A DNA stretch of 64,000 bases from Thermoguttaceae bacterium. GTDB lineage: Bacteria; Planctomycetota; Planctomycetia; Pirellulales; Thermoguttaceae. How positions within the stretch are numbered: the stretch's first letter is position 1; every line of letters starts with the position of its first letter. Shown in pieces: positions 41,267-50,933 of the stretch. The position numbers were made by a program, and so were the translations under genes. The notes beneath the pieces were generated by a model. The model ran no database searches. It was not told the origin of the DNA and saw nothing but the letters and a program-made list of their open reading frames with translations. The stretch lies in NCBI GenBank assembly GCA_017434455.1, contig JAFRFG010000046.1, positions 1 through 64,000 of the forward strand, written 5' to 3'.

Positions 41267-43672
41267 ATGAAAATATTTTCCCTGACACCCTTGGCGCTCG
41301 GCGCGCTGATTGTTTTGGCCGCCTTCCCGTTTGCCGCCGCGCAGCAGACGCTTCGCCTGGCCGACTGCGGCGCGACCGATTACACCATTGTTCTGCCCGA
41401 GGCACCGAACCCGGTACAAACAACGGCCGCCGAGGAACTGGCTTCTTTCCTCGGCCAGGTGACCGGGGCGCCTTTTCCGATTCTCTCGGAAAACCAGATC
41501 GAGGATCAGGCCTGGGACAAAGAGAAGCTCCTGGTCCTGGGCCCGGGGGAATGTTCCAAGGCGCTGCTGGCCTCGGCCGCCGCCGAGCCGGAAGGGACCA
41601 TCGGCATGGATGGGATCATTCTTGAAACGGTCGACCGGTCGATTGTGCTGTCGGGGCATCCCGAGCGGGGGGCGCTGTACGCCGTCTATACCTTTTTAGA
41701 AGATACTGTCGGTATCCGCTGGTGGACCAGCACCGAATCGACGATCCCCCGTCAGCCGACTGTGGAGATTCCTCCGCTGTCTGTGCGTTATGAGCCGCCA
41801 CTGCTTTCGCGCGACGTCCATTACATGGAAACGTACAAGGGAGAAGGCAGCTTGATCTTCTCGGCCCGCAGAAAACTCAACTGCCGAAGAAGTTTCGGCA
41901 GCACTGCCGACGCCGCCCCCGAACCATACGGCATCTCCTCCGTCGCGGCCGGTTCTTTTTATCTGATACTCCCCCCCAAAGAGTACTATGACGAACATCC
42001 CGAGTGGTATTCGCTGAATAACTCCAAGCGCTCCAGTTCCGGTGCTCAGCTTTGCCTGACCAATCAGGAAATGCGCGAGGAATATATCCGCCGGACGCTC
42101 AAGAAGCTGCGGGAGAACCCCGAGATAAAAATCATCTCGATCTCGCATAACGACAACAACCGCTGGTGCGAGTGCCCCGAGTGCAGGAAACTCGTCGAGG
42201 AGAACGGCTCCCAGGCGGGGCCGCTTTTGGACTTTCTCAATCCGATCGCGGAGCGGATCGAAAAAGAGTTTCCCGATGTCATCATCGAGACGCTCGCCTA
42301 TCGGAAGTCCCGCCCCGCGCCGACAAAAATCCGGCCGCGCGATAATATCAGAATCCGCTTTTGTACGATCGAAGGTTCGTTCTTAACGCCAATCTCGGAA
42401 GGGGGCCCGAATCAGTCGATCTTAACCGATCTGGAAAATTGGTGCGCCGTCTCGAACAATGTCGCACTGTGGGATTACGTCACCAACTTCCACAACTACA
42501 TGCTCCCCCATCCGAACCTGCAGGTTCTTTCTCCCAATATCCGCCTGTACGCCAAAAACAACGTCGTCGGTGTTTTTTTGCAGGGAGACAATTGGTGCGC
42601 GGCGGGAGACTTCGTCCGGATGCGCTGCTATGTACTTTCGAAACTCCTTTGGGATCCGACGCTCGACCAGCGGGAAGTGGAAGATGAATTTCTGGCCGGA
42701 TACTATTCTCCGAAGGTCGCCGCGATTTTGCGTGAGTATCTCGATCTGATCACCGAAACGGCCCTGCGTTCCCATATCTTCCTGCGCTGCTATATGCAGA
42801 CAACGTACAGCTGGCTCGACACGCCGACCTTGGTCGAGGCCACCGAGCTGATGAACCGGGCGATCGACGCGGCGCGCGAAGACGAAGAGCTCTTCCCCGA
42901 GCGTTTCGCCGGTTTGGCAGATAAAGTCAAACGTGAGTCGATCCCCGCGCGTCTGGCTTGGCTGCGCGACTGGCCCGATCGCCAAAACGATCTTGCCCGC
43001 GGCGCTCTCCCCTCCCCCGCGTCGGATGGAGCCGACTATTTCGAGGAATTTCGGGAACTCTTAAAGGCAAACAACGTCGACTGCGCGGTCGAAGGAAAAA
43101 AAGGACAATTCAGCGGCTGGCTCGATGTTCTTCAACAATACGTCCAAACCGAGGCGATCGTTCCGGAGGAGGTACGGGATCTTCCCGACAACACGTGGTA
43201 CGATCTGGAAGAGTACGGAATGAACCTCGGCCTCTACGGCAAGTATACCTTTCTGGAGGACGATGCCGCCGCGCAGAACGGCCGGGCGGTTCGAATCACC
43301 GGCGACCACCACGAGTGGGTCATCGGCTGGGAGAGCAGCCGGCTCTTTTCGCTCGATTCCCCGTCGGGGGCCGGTCTCGATGAAAAGGGAAATCTGCGGG
43401 TCCGGGTGATTCTGCGCGCTCGGTGCCAGGCCGCCGACGGCGATGACGGCAGCGCGCTGACTATCGGGATGGGACTCTATGACGGAACGCGATCGAAAGA
43501 CCTCTTCCGTCGGACATTAAAGACGACGGAGCTGGGAAAGGATCAGTACCGGTCGATCGATCTGGGAACGGTCTCGATCCCCGAGGGAACGCGCCTTTGG
43601 ATCGCCCCGACCGACCGCCCCGAGGCGGTTCAAAATCTTTATGTAGATCGGGTTGTGTTCATTCGTCAGTAA
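41267..43672 (+). CDS. DUF4838 secreted protein, array copy 3 (divergent)
   Basis: 801 residues; 24 bp after copy 2. Signal peptide MKIFSLTPLALGALIVLAAFPFAAA. This is the most divergent copy. The loop reads SHNDNNRWCECPECRKL with Cys301, and the Glu found in all other copies is Leu438 (VFLQGD). The segment before it reads NNVALWDYVTNF instead of KQLYIWDYVTNF, and the middle of the DUF4838 domain has RRKLNCRRSFGSTADAAPEPYG where others have RMKMNGHFNPVPAEYGG. C-terminal domain of class B (FLEDDAAAQNGRAVRITGDHHEW). It may be a binding protein that has lost catalysis, if the family is catalytic. Confidence 0.85.
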   Translation: MKIFSLTPLALGALIVLAAFPFAAAQQTLRLADCGATDYTIVLPEAPNPVQTTAAEELASFLGQVTGAPFPILSENQIEDQAWDKEKLLVLGPGECSKALLASAAAEPEGTIGMDGIILETVDRSIVLSGHPERGALYAVYTFLEDTVGIRWWTSTESTIPRQPTVEIPPLSVRYEPPLLSRDVHYMETYKGEGSLIFSARRKLNCRRSFGSTADAAPEPYGISSVAAGSFYLILPPKEYYDEHPEWYSLNNSKRSSSGAQLCLTNQEMREEYIRRTLKKLRENPEIKIISISHNDNNRWCECPECRKLVEENGSQAGPLLDFLNPIAERIEKEFPDVIIETLAYRKSRPAPTKIRPRDNIRIRFCTIEGSFLTPISEGGPNQSILTDLENWCAVSNNVALWDYVTNFHNYMLPHPNLQVLSPNIRLYAKNNVVGVFLQGDNWCAAGDFVRMRCYVLSKLLWDPTLDQREVEDEFLAGYYSPKVAAILREYLDLITETALRSHIFLRCYMQTTYSWLDTPTLVEATELMNRAIDAAREDEELFPERFAGLADKVKRESIPARLAWLRDWPDRQNDLARGALPSPASDGADYFEEFRELLKANNVDCAVEGKKGQFSGWLDVLQQYVQTEAIVPEEVRDLPDNTWYDLEEYGMNLGLYGKYTFLEDDAAAQNGRAVRITGDHHEWVIGWESSRLFSLDSPSGAGLDEKGNLRVRVILRARCQAADGDDGSALTIGMGLYDGTRSKDLFRRTLKTTELGKDQYRSIDLGTVSIPEGTRLWIAPTDRPEAVQNLYVDRVVFIRQ

Positions 43673-43708
43673 GTAAGATCGGACAGCAGGTAAGCAGGAT
43701 TGTTTCCG

Positions 43709-46099
43709 ATGAAAAAATTCCCCGCAGCCCGCGCGGTGTTTTTCGCGCTGTTTGTTTTGATTACCCTCCCACCCCTTGCCGCGGAAGAGATACTCCGCCT
43801 GGCGGACAACGGCGCGAGTGACTACACCGTTGTCCTCCCTGATCATCCCAGCGCGGTTCAAAAGACCGCCGCCGAGGAACTGGCCTCGTTTCTCGGTCAG
43901 GTCACCGGGGCCGAGTTTCCGATTCTCTCGCAAGAGCAGGCCAAAGATAAACAGAAGCTCCTGGTCATCGGTCCGGGAGAACTGTCGAAACAAATGCTCG
44001 CCTCGGCCGGCGCCGAGCCGGAGGAGACCATCGCCCAAGACGGGATCATCGTTCAGACGGTCGGCGGCAGTATTGTCTTCTCGGGGCATCGAGACCGCGG
44101 CCCGCTGTACGCGGTCTATACCTTTCTGGAGGATATCGTCGGCTGCCGATGGTGGACCGGTACCGAGTCGACCATCCCTTCGCGGCCGACGCTCGATATC
44201 GAGGCGGTTCACTTGCGCTATGCGCCGAAAGTCATTTCAAGGGAAGCGTATTATCGCGATCCTCTCGACGGCCGTGAGGGAGGAATCTTCTCCGCTCGGA
44301 TGAAGATGAACGGGCACTTCAATCCGGTACCCGCCGAATACGGCGGCCACATGCCGATCCTCTTCTGGGCCCATTCGTTCGAGCAGGTTCTTCCGCCGGA
44401 AAAATATTTCGAGGAACACCCCGATTGGTACTCGCTGGTCGACGGCCAAAGGAGAGGCGAGGGGCAATATCAGCTTTGCCTGACCAATCCGGAAATGAAG
44501 GCGGAGTTTATCCGCAACACCCTCACCGCCCTGCGGTCTAACCCCGATACGCGTATTGTCTCCGTCTCGCAAAACGACCGCGACGGCTGGTGCCAGTGCC
44601 CCGAGTGTCAAAAATTGGCGGAGGATAATCTCTCGCAGTCGGGACCGCTGATCACCTTCGTCAACGAGGTGGCCGAGGCGATCGAACAAGAGTTCCCCAA
44701 CGTTTTGGTCGAGACGCTCGCCTATAATCAATCACGCCCGGCGCCCGCCAAGGTTCGGCCGCGGGACAATGTTCTGATACGTCTTTGTACCGGCGGCAAT
44801 TCCCTCGTGATCCCCCTGGAAGAAGGGGGCCCCAATCAATCGCTCGCGGCGGTTATCGAGAGCTGGAGCGCGATCTCCAAGCAGCTTTACATCTGGGATT
44901 ACGTTACCAACTTCCACAACTATTTGCTCCCTCACCCCAACCTGCGGGTACTGGCTCCCAATATCCGCTTCTTTGTCAAAAACCACGCCATAGGGATCTT
45001 CGAGCAGGGGGACGCCGGCTGCTCGGCGGGGGACTTTGTCCGAATGCGCCATTGGGTACTCTCCAAACTTCTTTGGAACCCCTCCCTCGATCAAACGGCG
45101 CTGGAGGACCAATTTCTAAACGGATACTACTCTCCGCGGATCGCCGCGCTGTTTCGTCAGTACCTCGACGTTCTCCAACGCGGCGCGCTCCAGTCCGAAA
45201 TTCCGCCGAGCGGTTCACCGCAGAGCACCCAAGAATGGCTCAGCACCGAAACGCTTGTCGAGGCGACGAAGCTCATGGATCAAGCCATCGCCGCGGCGCG
45301 GGAGGACGAAGAGAATGATCCGATCCGTTTCGCGGGACTGACACGGAAGGTCACCCGTGAGTCGATCCCGATTCGATCCGTCTGGATCGATCAGTGGCGC
45401 GCCCGCGACGCGGAGATGGCCGTCGCCGGGATTCCCTCCCCCATCGCCTGTCCCATGATCGACTACCTTCACGAATTCGTTTCTCTGCTGCGGGAAAATC
45501 ACGTTGAATGGGTCCGAGAGGAATGGCAGGGGAAAGAGGAATTGGATCGGCGGCTTGCCGTCTTGGAACAACTGTTCGGCGCCCCGGCGGCCGAGCCGCC
45601 CGCGCAGGTCGAAGGGCTTCCGGCCGATTCCTGGTTCGACGTCCAGGAACCGTATTTCCGTCTGTCGGGGCTGGGGTATTGGGTCTTTCTCGAAGAGGAC
45701 CCGAACGCCTCAAACAAGCTGGCCGCCCGCATGCCGACCGACCATACCCAGTGGGCCGCCGCTTGGAACAGCGACCGCGCCGAGGCGCTTGTTTCGCCGG
45801 CGGGTACCGAACCCGACTCCGACGGCCGCCTTAGCGCGCGGGTACTTCTCTTCGCCCGATGTGACGCGCTCCCCCGCGGTGAGGATCGAGGCGCGATGGC
45901 TGTCGGTATTTATGACGAAACGGCCAAAGAAGGTCTCTTTACCCGAGTTCTCACGAGCGGTGAACTGGCCGGGAGTGATTACAAGCTCTTCGATCTCGGG
46001 ACTTTCCCCCTCGGGAAGGGCATCTTGATCTGGACCTCGCCGTTTGACCGGACCGTGCCCAACGTCTATATTGATCGTATCGTGGTTATTCGTCAGTGA
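43709..46099 (+). CDS. DUF4838 secreted protein, array copy 4
   Basis: 796 residues from the ATG at 43709; a TTG nine bases earlier is in frame but less likely. 36 bp after copy 3. Signal peptide MKKFPAARAVFFALFVLITLPPLAA. The Cys motif starts at Cys295 (SQNDRDGWCQCPECQKLAEDNLSQSG, with Arg after QND); Glu432 is present. The central segment RLCTGGNSLVIPLEEGG departs from the usual RLCTIENSFLTPLEEGG. It combines a class-A-type C-terminus (FLEEDPNASNKLAARMPTDHTQW), like copies 1 and 2, with a middle region more like copies 5-9. Confidence 0.85.
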   Translation: MKKFPAARAVFFALFVLITLPPLAAEEILRLADNGASDYTVVLPDHPSAVQKTAAEELASFLGQVTGAEFPILSQEQAKDKQKLLVIGPGELSKQMLASAGAEPEETIAQDGIIVQTVGGSIVFSGHRDRGPLYAVYTFLEDIVGCRWWTGTESTIPSRPTLDIEAVHLRYAPKVISREAYYRDPLDGREGGIFSARMKMNGHFNPVPAEYGGHMPILFWAHSFEQVLPPEKYFEEHPDWYSLVDGQRRGEGQYQLCLTNPEMKAEFIRNTLTALRSNPDTRIVSVSQNDRDGWCQCPECQKLAEDNLSQSGPLITFVNEVAEAIEQEFPNVLVETLAYNQSRPAPAKVRPRDNVLIRLCTGGNSLVIPLEEGGPNQSLAAVIESWSAISKQLYIWDYVTNFHNYLLPHPNLRVLAPNIRFFVKNHAIGIFEQGDAGCSAGDFVRMRHWVLSKLLWNPSLDQTALEDQFLNGYYSPRIAALFRQYLDVLQRGALQSEIPPSGSPQSTQEWLSTETLVEATKLMDQAIAAAREDEENDPIRFAGLTRKVTRESIPIRSVWIDQWRARDAEMAVAGIPSPIACPMIDYLHEFVSLLRENHVEWVREEWQGKEELDRRLAVLEQLFGAPAAEPPAQVEGLPADSWFDVQEPYFRLSGLGYWVFLEEDPNASNKLAARMPTDHTQWAAAWNSDRAEALVSPAGTEPDSDGRLSARVLLFARCDALPRGEDRGAMAVGIYDETAKEGLFTRVLTSGELAGSDYKLFDLGTFPLGKGILIWTSPFDRTVPNVYIDRIVVIRQ

Positions 46100-46115
46100 A
46101 AAAAGGGAAATACCG

Positions 46116-48485
46116 ATGAGGAGATACTCTTTCACGCGCGCCGCTTTTGCCGCGCTGACGCTGCTGGCGGCGATGCCGATTTTCGCCTCCGAGGGGACCT
46201 TGCGCCTCGCCGGCGACGGTGTGAGCGATTACAAGGTTGTCCTTCCCGAAAACCCAAGCGCCGTCCAGCGAACGGCAGCCGAGGAGTTGGCTTCATTCCT
46301 CGGCCAGGTCACGGGGGCGGTGTTTCCCATCATCTCGGAAGCAGAGGCGAAGGGTAAAGACAAGCTTCTGGTCATCGGTCCGGGGGAACTGTCGAAATCA
46401 CTGCTCGCCTCGGCCGGCGCCGAATCGGAAGAAACACTCTCTCAGGACGGCATCATCCTTTGGACGGTCGGCGGCAGTATTGTCTTCTCGGGCCACCGGG
46501 ACCGCGGCCCGCTTTACGCGGTCTATACCTTTCTGGAAGATACCGTCGGCGTCCGCTGGTGGACCAGTACCGAATCGACCATCCCGAAGCGGCCCGATCT
46601 TGAGGTTCCGACCCTCTCGCTGCGGTACGAGCCCGTCCTCATCTCGCGTGACGCCACTTACTTCGACCGCTATGGGGAGACGGGACCCATCTTTTGCGCC
46701 CGGAGGAAACTCAACGGTCACGGCAACGGCATCCCCCCCGAATACGGCGGGCGAATGGCCTTCTCGCTGTTTGTCCATACCTTCTACCCGATTCTTCCCC
46801 CAAAGCAATATTTCGACGATCACCCCGACTGGTACGCCCTGGTCGACGGCCAGCGCCGGCGCGAGAACGCGCAGCTGTGCCTGACCAATCCCGAGATGAA
46901 AGAGGAGTTTATCCGCAATACGCTGCGGATTATCGGGGAACACCCGGAATCAAAAATCATCTCGATCAGTCAGAACGACTGCGCCGGGTGGTGCCAGTGC
47001 CCCGAGTGCAAAAAGCTGGCGGAGGAAAACAAATCTCAGGCCGGGCCTCTGATCACCTTTGTCAACCAGGTCGCCGAAGCCGTCGAAAAGGAGCATCCCG
47101 ACGTGCTGGTCGAGACGCTCGCCTACAACGCTTCGCGCTTCGCTCCGGCCAACGTCCGCCCGAGGGATAATGTTATCATTCGCCTTTGCACGATCGAGTA
47201 TTCTTTCCTCACCCCGCTGGAAGAAGGGGGACGCAATCAATCGCTCGTGGAACAAATCGGCAAATGGAGCGCGATATCGAAACAGCTCTTCATCTGGGAT
47301 TACGTCACCAACTTCCATAACTACATGCTCCCGCATCCTAATCTGCAGGTGCTCTCCCCCAATATCCGCTTCTTTATTAAGAACAACGCCGTCGGGGTTT
47401 TGGAACAGGGAGACACCTGGTGCGCGGCGGGGGACTTTGTCCGGCTACGCTACTATCTTCTCTCCAAACTCCTTTGGGATCCGTCGCTTGACCAGCGCGA
47501 AGTCGAGAATGAGTTCTTAAACGGTTATTATTCGCCGAGTGTCGCCGCCGTTTTGCGTGAGTACCTCGATCGCGTCACCGAGTGCGCCGTCCGGTCAAAT
47601 ATCAACTTGCGCTGCTACATGGATACCGTCTATACCTGGCTCGACACACCGACCCTGGTTGAGTTAACCGCCTTGATGGATCGAACGATCGCCGCGGCGC
47701 GTGAAGACGAAGAGAAGGATCCGATCCGTTTTGCCGGCCTGACCGACAAGGTTCTGCGCGAGTCGATCCCTGTGCGTCTGGCGTGGCTTCGCGACTGGCC
47801 GATTCGCCAAGACGATCTGGCTCGGGAACAGATCCCCTCCCCTATCAAGGACGGGGCCGCCTATTACGAACAGTTTCGAGAACTGATAAAGCGGAATAAC
47901 GTCACCAGCGCCGTGGAAGGGGGAAATAAGTCGTTTCCGGCCTGGCTCGACGCGCTGGGGGGAAATTTCAAACCGGCACCGGTCCCCGATGAGGTGAAGG
48001 ACCTTGCCGCAGACACATGGGTGACTTTGGAAGAATGCCAGGTGAATTCCCCCAGCGACGTGTGGCCGTTTATCGTGGACGACAGCGCCGCGGAAAACGG
48101 CCGGGCGATAAAACTCCCGGGGAATCAGAACCAATGGGGAATCGGTTGGGATACCTACGCCGCGGGCCGTCTGCGCTCGATATCCGACAGCGGCGAAGGG
48201 GAGAACGGATTCTTTCCGGTTCGGATCCTCCTGCGCGTTCGATGCCAGGGGTTTGAACCGGACGACCAAGATGCCCTGATTGTTTCCGTCTATGACCTCG
48301 ATCAAATGCGGACCGTCTTCCGTAAACCGATCAAGGACTCGGAGCTGGTCTGGGACGGATACAAAACCATCGACCTCGGGAATATTTCGATAGGGATCAA
48401 TACCCGCTTGAAATTCACCCCGGCCGGGCGATCCGAGGGGGAGAAAAATTTCTTCATCGATCGAATGGTGATCATTCGTGAATAA
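46116..48485 (+). CDS. DUF4838 secreted protein, array copy 5
   Basis: 789 residues from the ATG at 46116 (AAGGGAAA upstream); 16 bp after copy 4. Signal peptide MRRYSFTRAAFAALTLLAAMPIFAS. The Cys motif starts at Cys293 (QNDCAGWCQCPECKKL) and Glu430 is present (VLEQGD). The middle region has the SLVEQIGKWS form. The substrate-side segment RRKLNGHGNGIPPEYGGRM resembles copies 3 and 7. The C-terminal domain is class B but with an altered front part (ECQVNSPSDVWPFIVDD) lacking the aromatic patch of its neighbours. Confidence 0.85.
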   Translation: MRRYSFTRAAFAALTLLAAMPIFASEGTLRLAGDGVSDYKVVLPENPSAVQRTAAEELASFLGQVTGAVFPIISEAEAKGKDKLLVIGPGELSKSLLASAGAESEETLSQDGIILWTVGGSIVFSGHRDRGPLYAVYTFLEDTVGVRWWTSTESTIPKRPDLEVPTLSLRYEPVLISRDATYFDRYGETGPIFCARRKLNGHGNGIPPEYGGRMAFSLFVHTFYPILPPKQYFDDHPDWYALVDGQRRRENAQLCLTNPEMKEEFIRNTLRIIGEHPESKIISISQNDCAGWCQCPECKKLAEENKSQAGPLITFVNQVAEAVEKEHPDVLVETLAYNASRFAPANVRPRDNVIIRLCTIEYSFLTPLEEGGRNQSLVEQIGKWSAISKQLFIWDYVTNFHNYMLPHPNLQVLSPNIRFFIKNNAVGVLEQGDTWCAAGDFVRLRYYLLSKLLWDPSLDQREVENEFLNGYYSPSVAAVLREYLDRVTECAVRSNINLRCYMDTVYTWLDTPTLVELTALMDRTIAAAREDEEKDPIRFAGLTDKVLRESIPVRLAWLRDWPIRQDDLAREQIPSPIKDGAAYYEQFRELIKRNNVTSAVEGGNKSFPAWLDALGGNFKPAPVPDEVKDLAADTWVTLEECQVNSPSDVWPFIVDDSAAENGRAIKLPGNQNQWGIGWDTYAAGRLRSISDSGEGENGFFPVRILLRVRCQGFEPDDQDALIVSVYDLDQMRTVFRKPIKDSELVWDGYKTIDLGNISIGINTRLKFTPAGRSEGEKNFFIDRMVIIRE

Positions 48486-48495
48486 AGGAACCTTT

Positions 48496-50907
48496 ATGTT
48501 AAGAACCGCAATGACAAAGAACAGACTTCTTTCCGTGATCCTGCCGCTTTTGGCCATGATCGTATCCGTTGCCCTCGGCGATGAGGGAACCGCGGAGAAA
48601 CTGACCCTCTGCACCGACGGCGCGACCGACTACACCATTGTTCTGCCCGATTCGCCGACGGAGGTTCAAAAGACCGCCGCCAATGAGCTGGCGTCTTTCT
48701 TGAACCGGGTCACGGGGGCGGACTTTCCGATTCTCTCGGAAGGGATGATTGAGGAACAGGCCAGGGACAAGGCGAAACTCCTGGTCATCGGTCCGGGGGA
48801 ACTGTCGAAGAAGCTGCTCGCCTGCGTCGGCGCCGAGCCGGAAGAGACAATCGGTTACGACGGAATCATCATCGAGCCGGTCGGCCGGTCGGTCGTCTTC
48901 TCGGGCCACCCCAAGCGGGGGACGCTTTACGCGGTTTACACTTTCTTGGAAGATACCGTCGGCATCCGCTGGTGGACCAGCACCGAATCGACCATTCCTA
49001 AGCGGCCGACGCTCAAGGCGGCCATCACGCCGACGCGCTACGCGCCGAAGGTCATCTCGCGCGAGGCGTTCTACCGCGATTCGGTGTTCAGCGAAAACGC
49101 GGGGGTCTTTTCCGCCCGGATGAAGATGAACGGACAGAACAACCCGATCCCCCCCGAGTACGGCGGCCATGAGACCTTCTACTTTTTTGGCCACTCCTTC
49201 TACATCATTCTTCCGGCGGACAAATATTTTGATGAGCATCCCGATTGGTATCCCCTGATCAACGGCAAGCGAACCAGGGGGAATGTACAGCTGTGCCTGA
49301 TGAACCCCGAGATGAGAAAGGAGTTTATCCGCAACACCCTGCAGATCCTCGAGGAGCATCCGGAGGTAAATAACATATCGATCTGTCAGGACGATTGCGC
49401 CGGATGGTGCCAGTGTCCCGAATGTCAAAAGTGCGTCGATGAGAACGGCTCTCAATCCGGACCGCTGATCGATTTCATCAACGAGGTCGCCGAGGCCGTC
49501 GAGAAGGAACATCCCGACGTCATCGTCAACACCTTCGCCTATCAGGCCACACGTTTCGCCCCCTCGAAGGTTCGGCCCAGAGACAATGTTCTCATTCGGC
49601 TTTGCACCATCGAGAACTCCTTCCTGACCCCCTTGGAAGAGGGGGGACTCAACCAGTCGCTCGTGGAGAATATCGAGAAGTGGAGCGCCATCTCCAAGCA
49701 ACTCTTCGTCTGGGACTACGTCACCGACTTCCACTGTTATATGCTCCCTCATCCGAATCTTCACGTACTTGGTCCCAACATTCGTTTCTTCGTGAAAAAC
49801 AACGTCGTCGGCATCTTCGAACAGGGGGACGTTTTCTGTGCGGCGGGAGACTTTGTTCGGCTTCGCAACTGGGTGATCTCCAAGCTTCTGTGGAATCCCG
49901 ACCTCGATCAAAGAGCGCTGGAAAATGAGTTTTTAAACGGCTACTATTCGCCGAACGTGAGACCACTTTTGCGCCAGTATCTTGATCTTCTCACCAAACG
50001 CGCCGTGGAGAAGAATATCCATCTGGGCTGCTTTCTGGATTCGGCCTACGGCTGGCTCGACACACCGACGCTGGTGGAGGCGACGAACCTCATGAATCGG
50101 GCGATCGCCGCGGCACGTGACGACGAAAAACACTCTCCGGAACGTTTCGCCGGTCTTGCCGATAAGCTCCAGCGTGAATCGATCCCCGTTCACCTCGCGT
50201 GGCTGAGCGAGTGGCCCCTTCGCCAGGCGGATCTTCTCTCCAACAATATCCCCTCCCCCGTCGCTGAGGGAGAAAAGTATTACGAAGAGTACCTCGCGCT
50301 GCTGGAGAAAAACCATGTCACCAGCGCCGTGGAAGGGGGAGAGGCGAACTTTGGCAATTGGCTGGAGAGTCTTCACGAGATCGTTCGATCCAAGTCGGTC
50401 ATTCCCGAGGAAGTCAAAGACCTCCCCCGCGACACGTGGTACAACCTGGAAGAATTCGCCATGCCTCTGGGCGCTGTGGGCGAGCTCTCTTTCCGCGAGG
50501 ACGACGCCGCGGCGGACAACGGCCGGGCGGTTCGTCTGCCGGGGAACCATCACGAGTGGGAGGTCGGCTGGGCACCCTCCCCGATTTTTCAGCTTCGTTC
50601 CCCGTCCGCAGCCGCTCCCGATGAAGAGGGGTTTGTCAGCGCGCGGATGATCCTGCGGGCCCGCTACCAGGCGGTCGAAGGGGACGACAGCGACGCGCTT
50701 GAAATCGGCATCTGGGATTTTGGCCGGACGTGCAATACCTTCCATCGTACGCTCAAAAGCTCCGAACTGGGGAAAGAAGAGTATAAGACAATCGACCTGG
50801 GGATTGTAAAAATCGGGACAACGTCTCATTTTTGGATCGCCCCGACCGATCATCCCGAGGCGGTGCAAAACCTCTATATCGACCGTGTGGTGTTTATCCG
50901 CCAGTAG
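48496..50907 (+). CDS. DUF4838 secreted protein, array copy 6
   Basis: 803 residues from the ATG at 48496, with AAAGGA six bases upstream; an earlier in-frame GTG overlaps the previous stop codon. The gap to copy 5 is only 10 bp, the tightest in the array. Signal peptide within MLRTAMTKNRLLSVILPLLAMIVSVALG. The Cys motif starts at Cys305 with an altered lead (SICQDDCAGWCQC, Asp for the usual Asn) and an extra Cys in CQKCVDENG. Glu442 is conserved. Class B C-terminal domain (FREDDAAADNGRAVRLPGNHHEW). Confidence 0.85.
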   Translation: MLRTAMTKNRLLSVILPLLAMIVSVALGDEGTAEKLTLCTDGATDYTIVLPDSPTEVQKTAANELASFLNRVTGADFPILSEGMIEEQARDKAKLLVIGPGELSKKLLACVGAEPEETIGYDGIIIEPVGRSVVFSGHPKRGTLYAVYTFLEDTVGIRWWTSTESTIPKRPTLKAAITPTRYAPKVISREAFYRDSVFSENAGVFSARMKMNGQNNPIPPEYGGHETFYFFGHSFYIILPADKYFDEHPDWYPLINGKRTRGNVQLCLMNPEMRKEFIRNTLQILEEHPEVNNISICQDDCAGWCQCPECQKCVDENGSQSGPLIDFINEVAEAVEKEHPDVIVNTFAYQATRFAPSKVRPRDNVLIRLCTIENSFLTPLEEGGLNQSLVENIEKWSAISKQLFVWDYVTDFHCYMLPHPNLHVLGPNIRFFVKNNVVGIFEQGDVFCAAGDFVRLRNWVISKLLWNPDLDQRALENEFLNGYYSPNVRPLLRQYLDLLTKRAVEKNIHLGCFLDSAYGWLDTPTLVEATNLMNRAIAAARDDEKHSPERFAGLADKLQRESIPVHLAWLSEWPLRQADLLSNNIPSPVAEGEKYYEEYLALLEKNHVTSAVEGGEANFGNWLESLHEIVRSKSVIPEEVKDLPRDTWYNLEEFAMPLGAVGELSFREDDAAADNGRAVRLPGNHHEWEVGWAPSPIFQLRSPSAAAPDEEGFVSARMILRARYQAVEGDDSDALEIGIWDFGRTCNTFHRTLKSSELGKEEYKTIDLGIVKIGTTSHFWIAPTDHPEAVQNLYIDRVVFIRQ

Positions 50908-50933
50908 GATTCGTCCAGCAGGATTATTACCCC

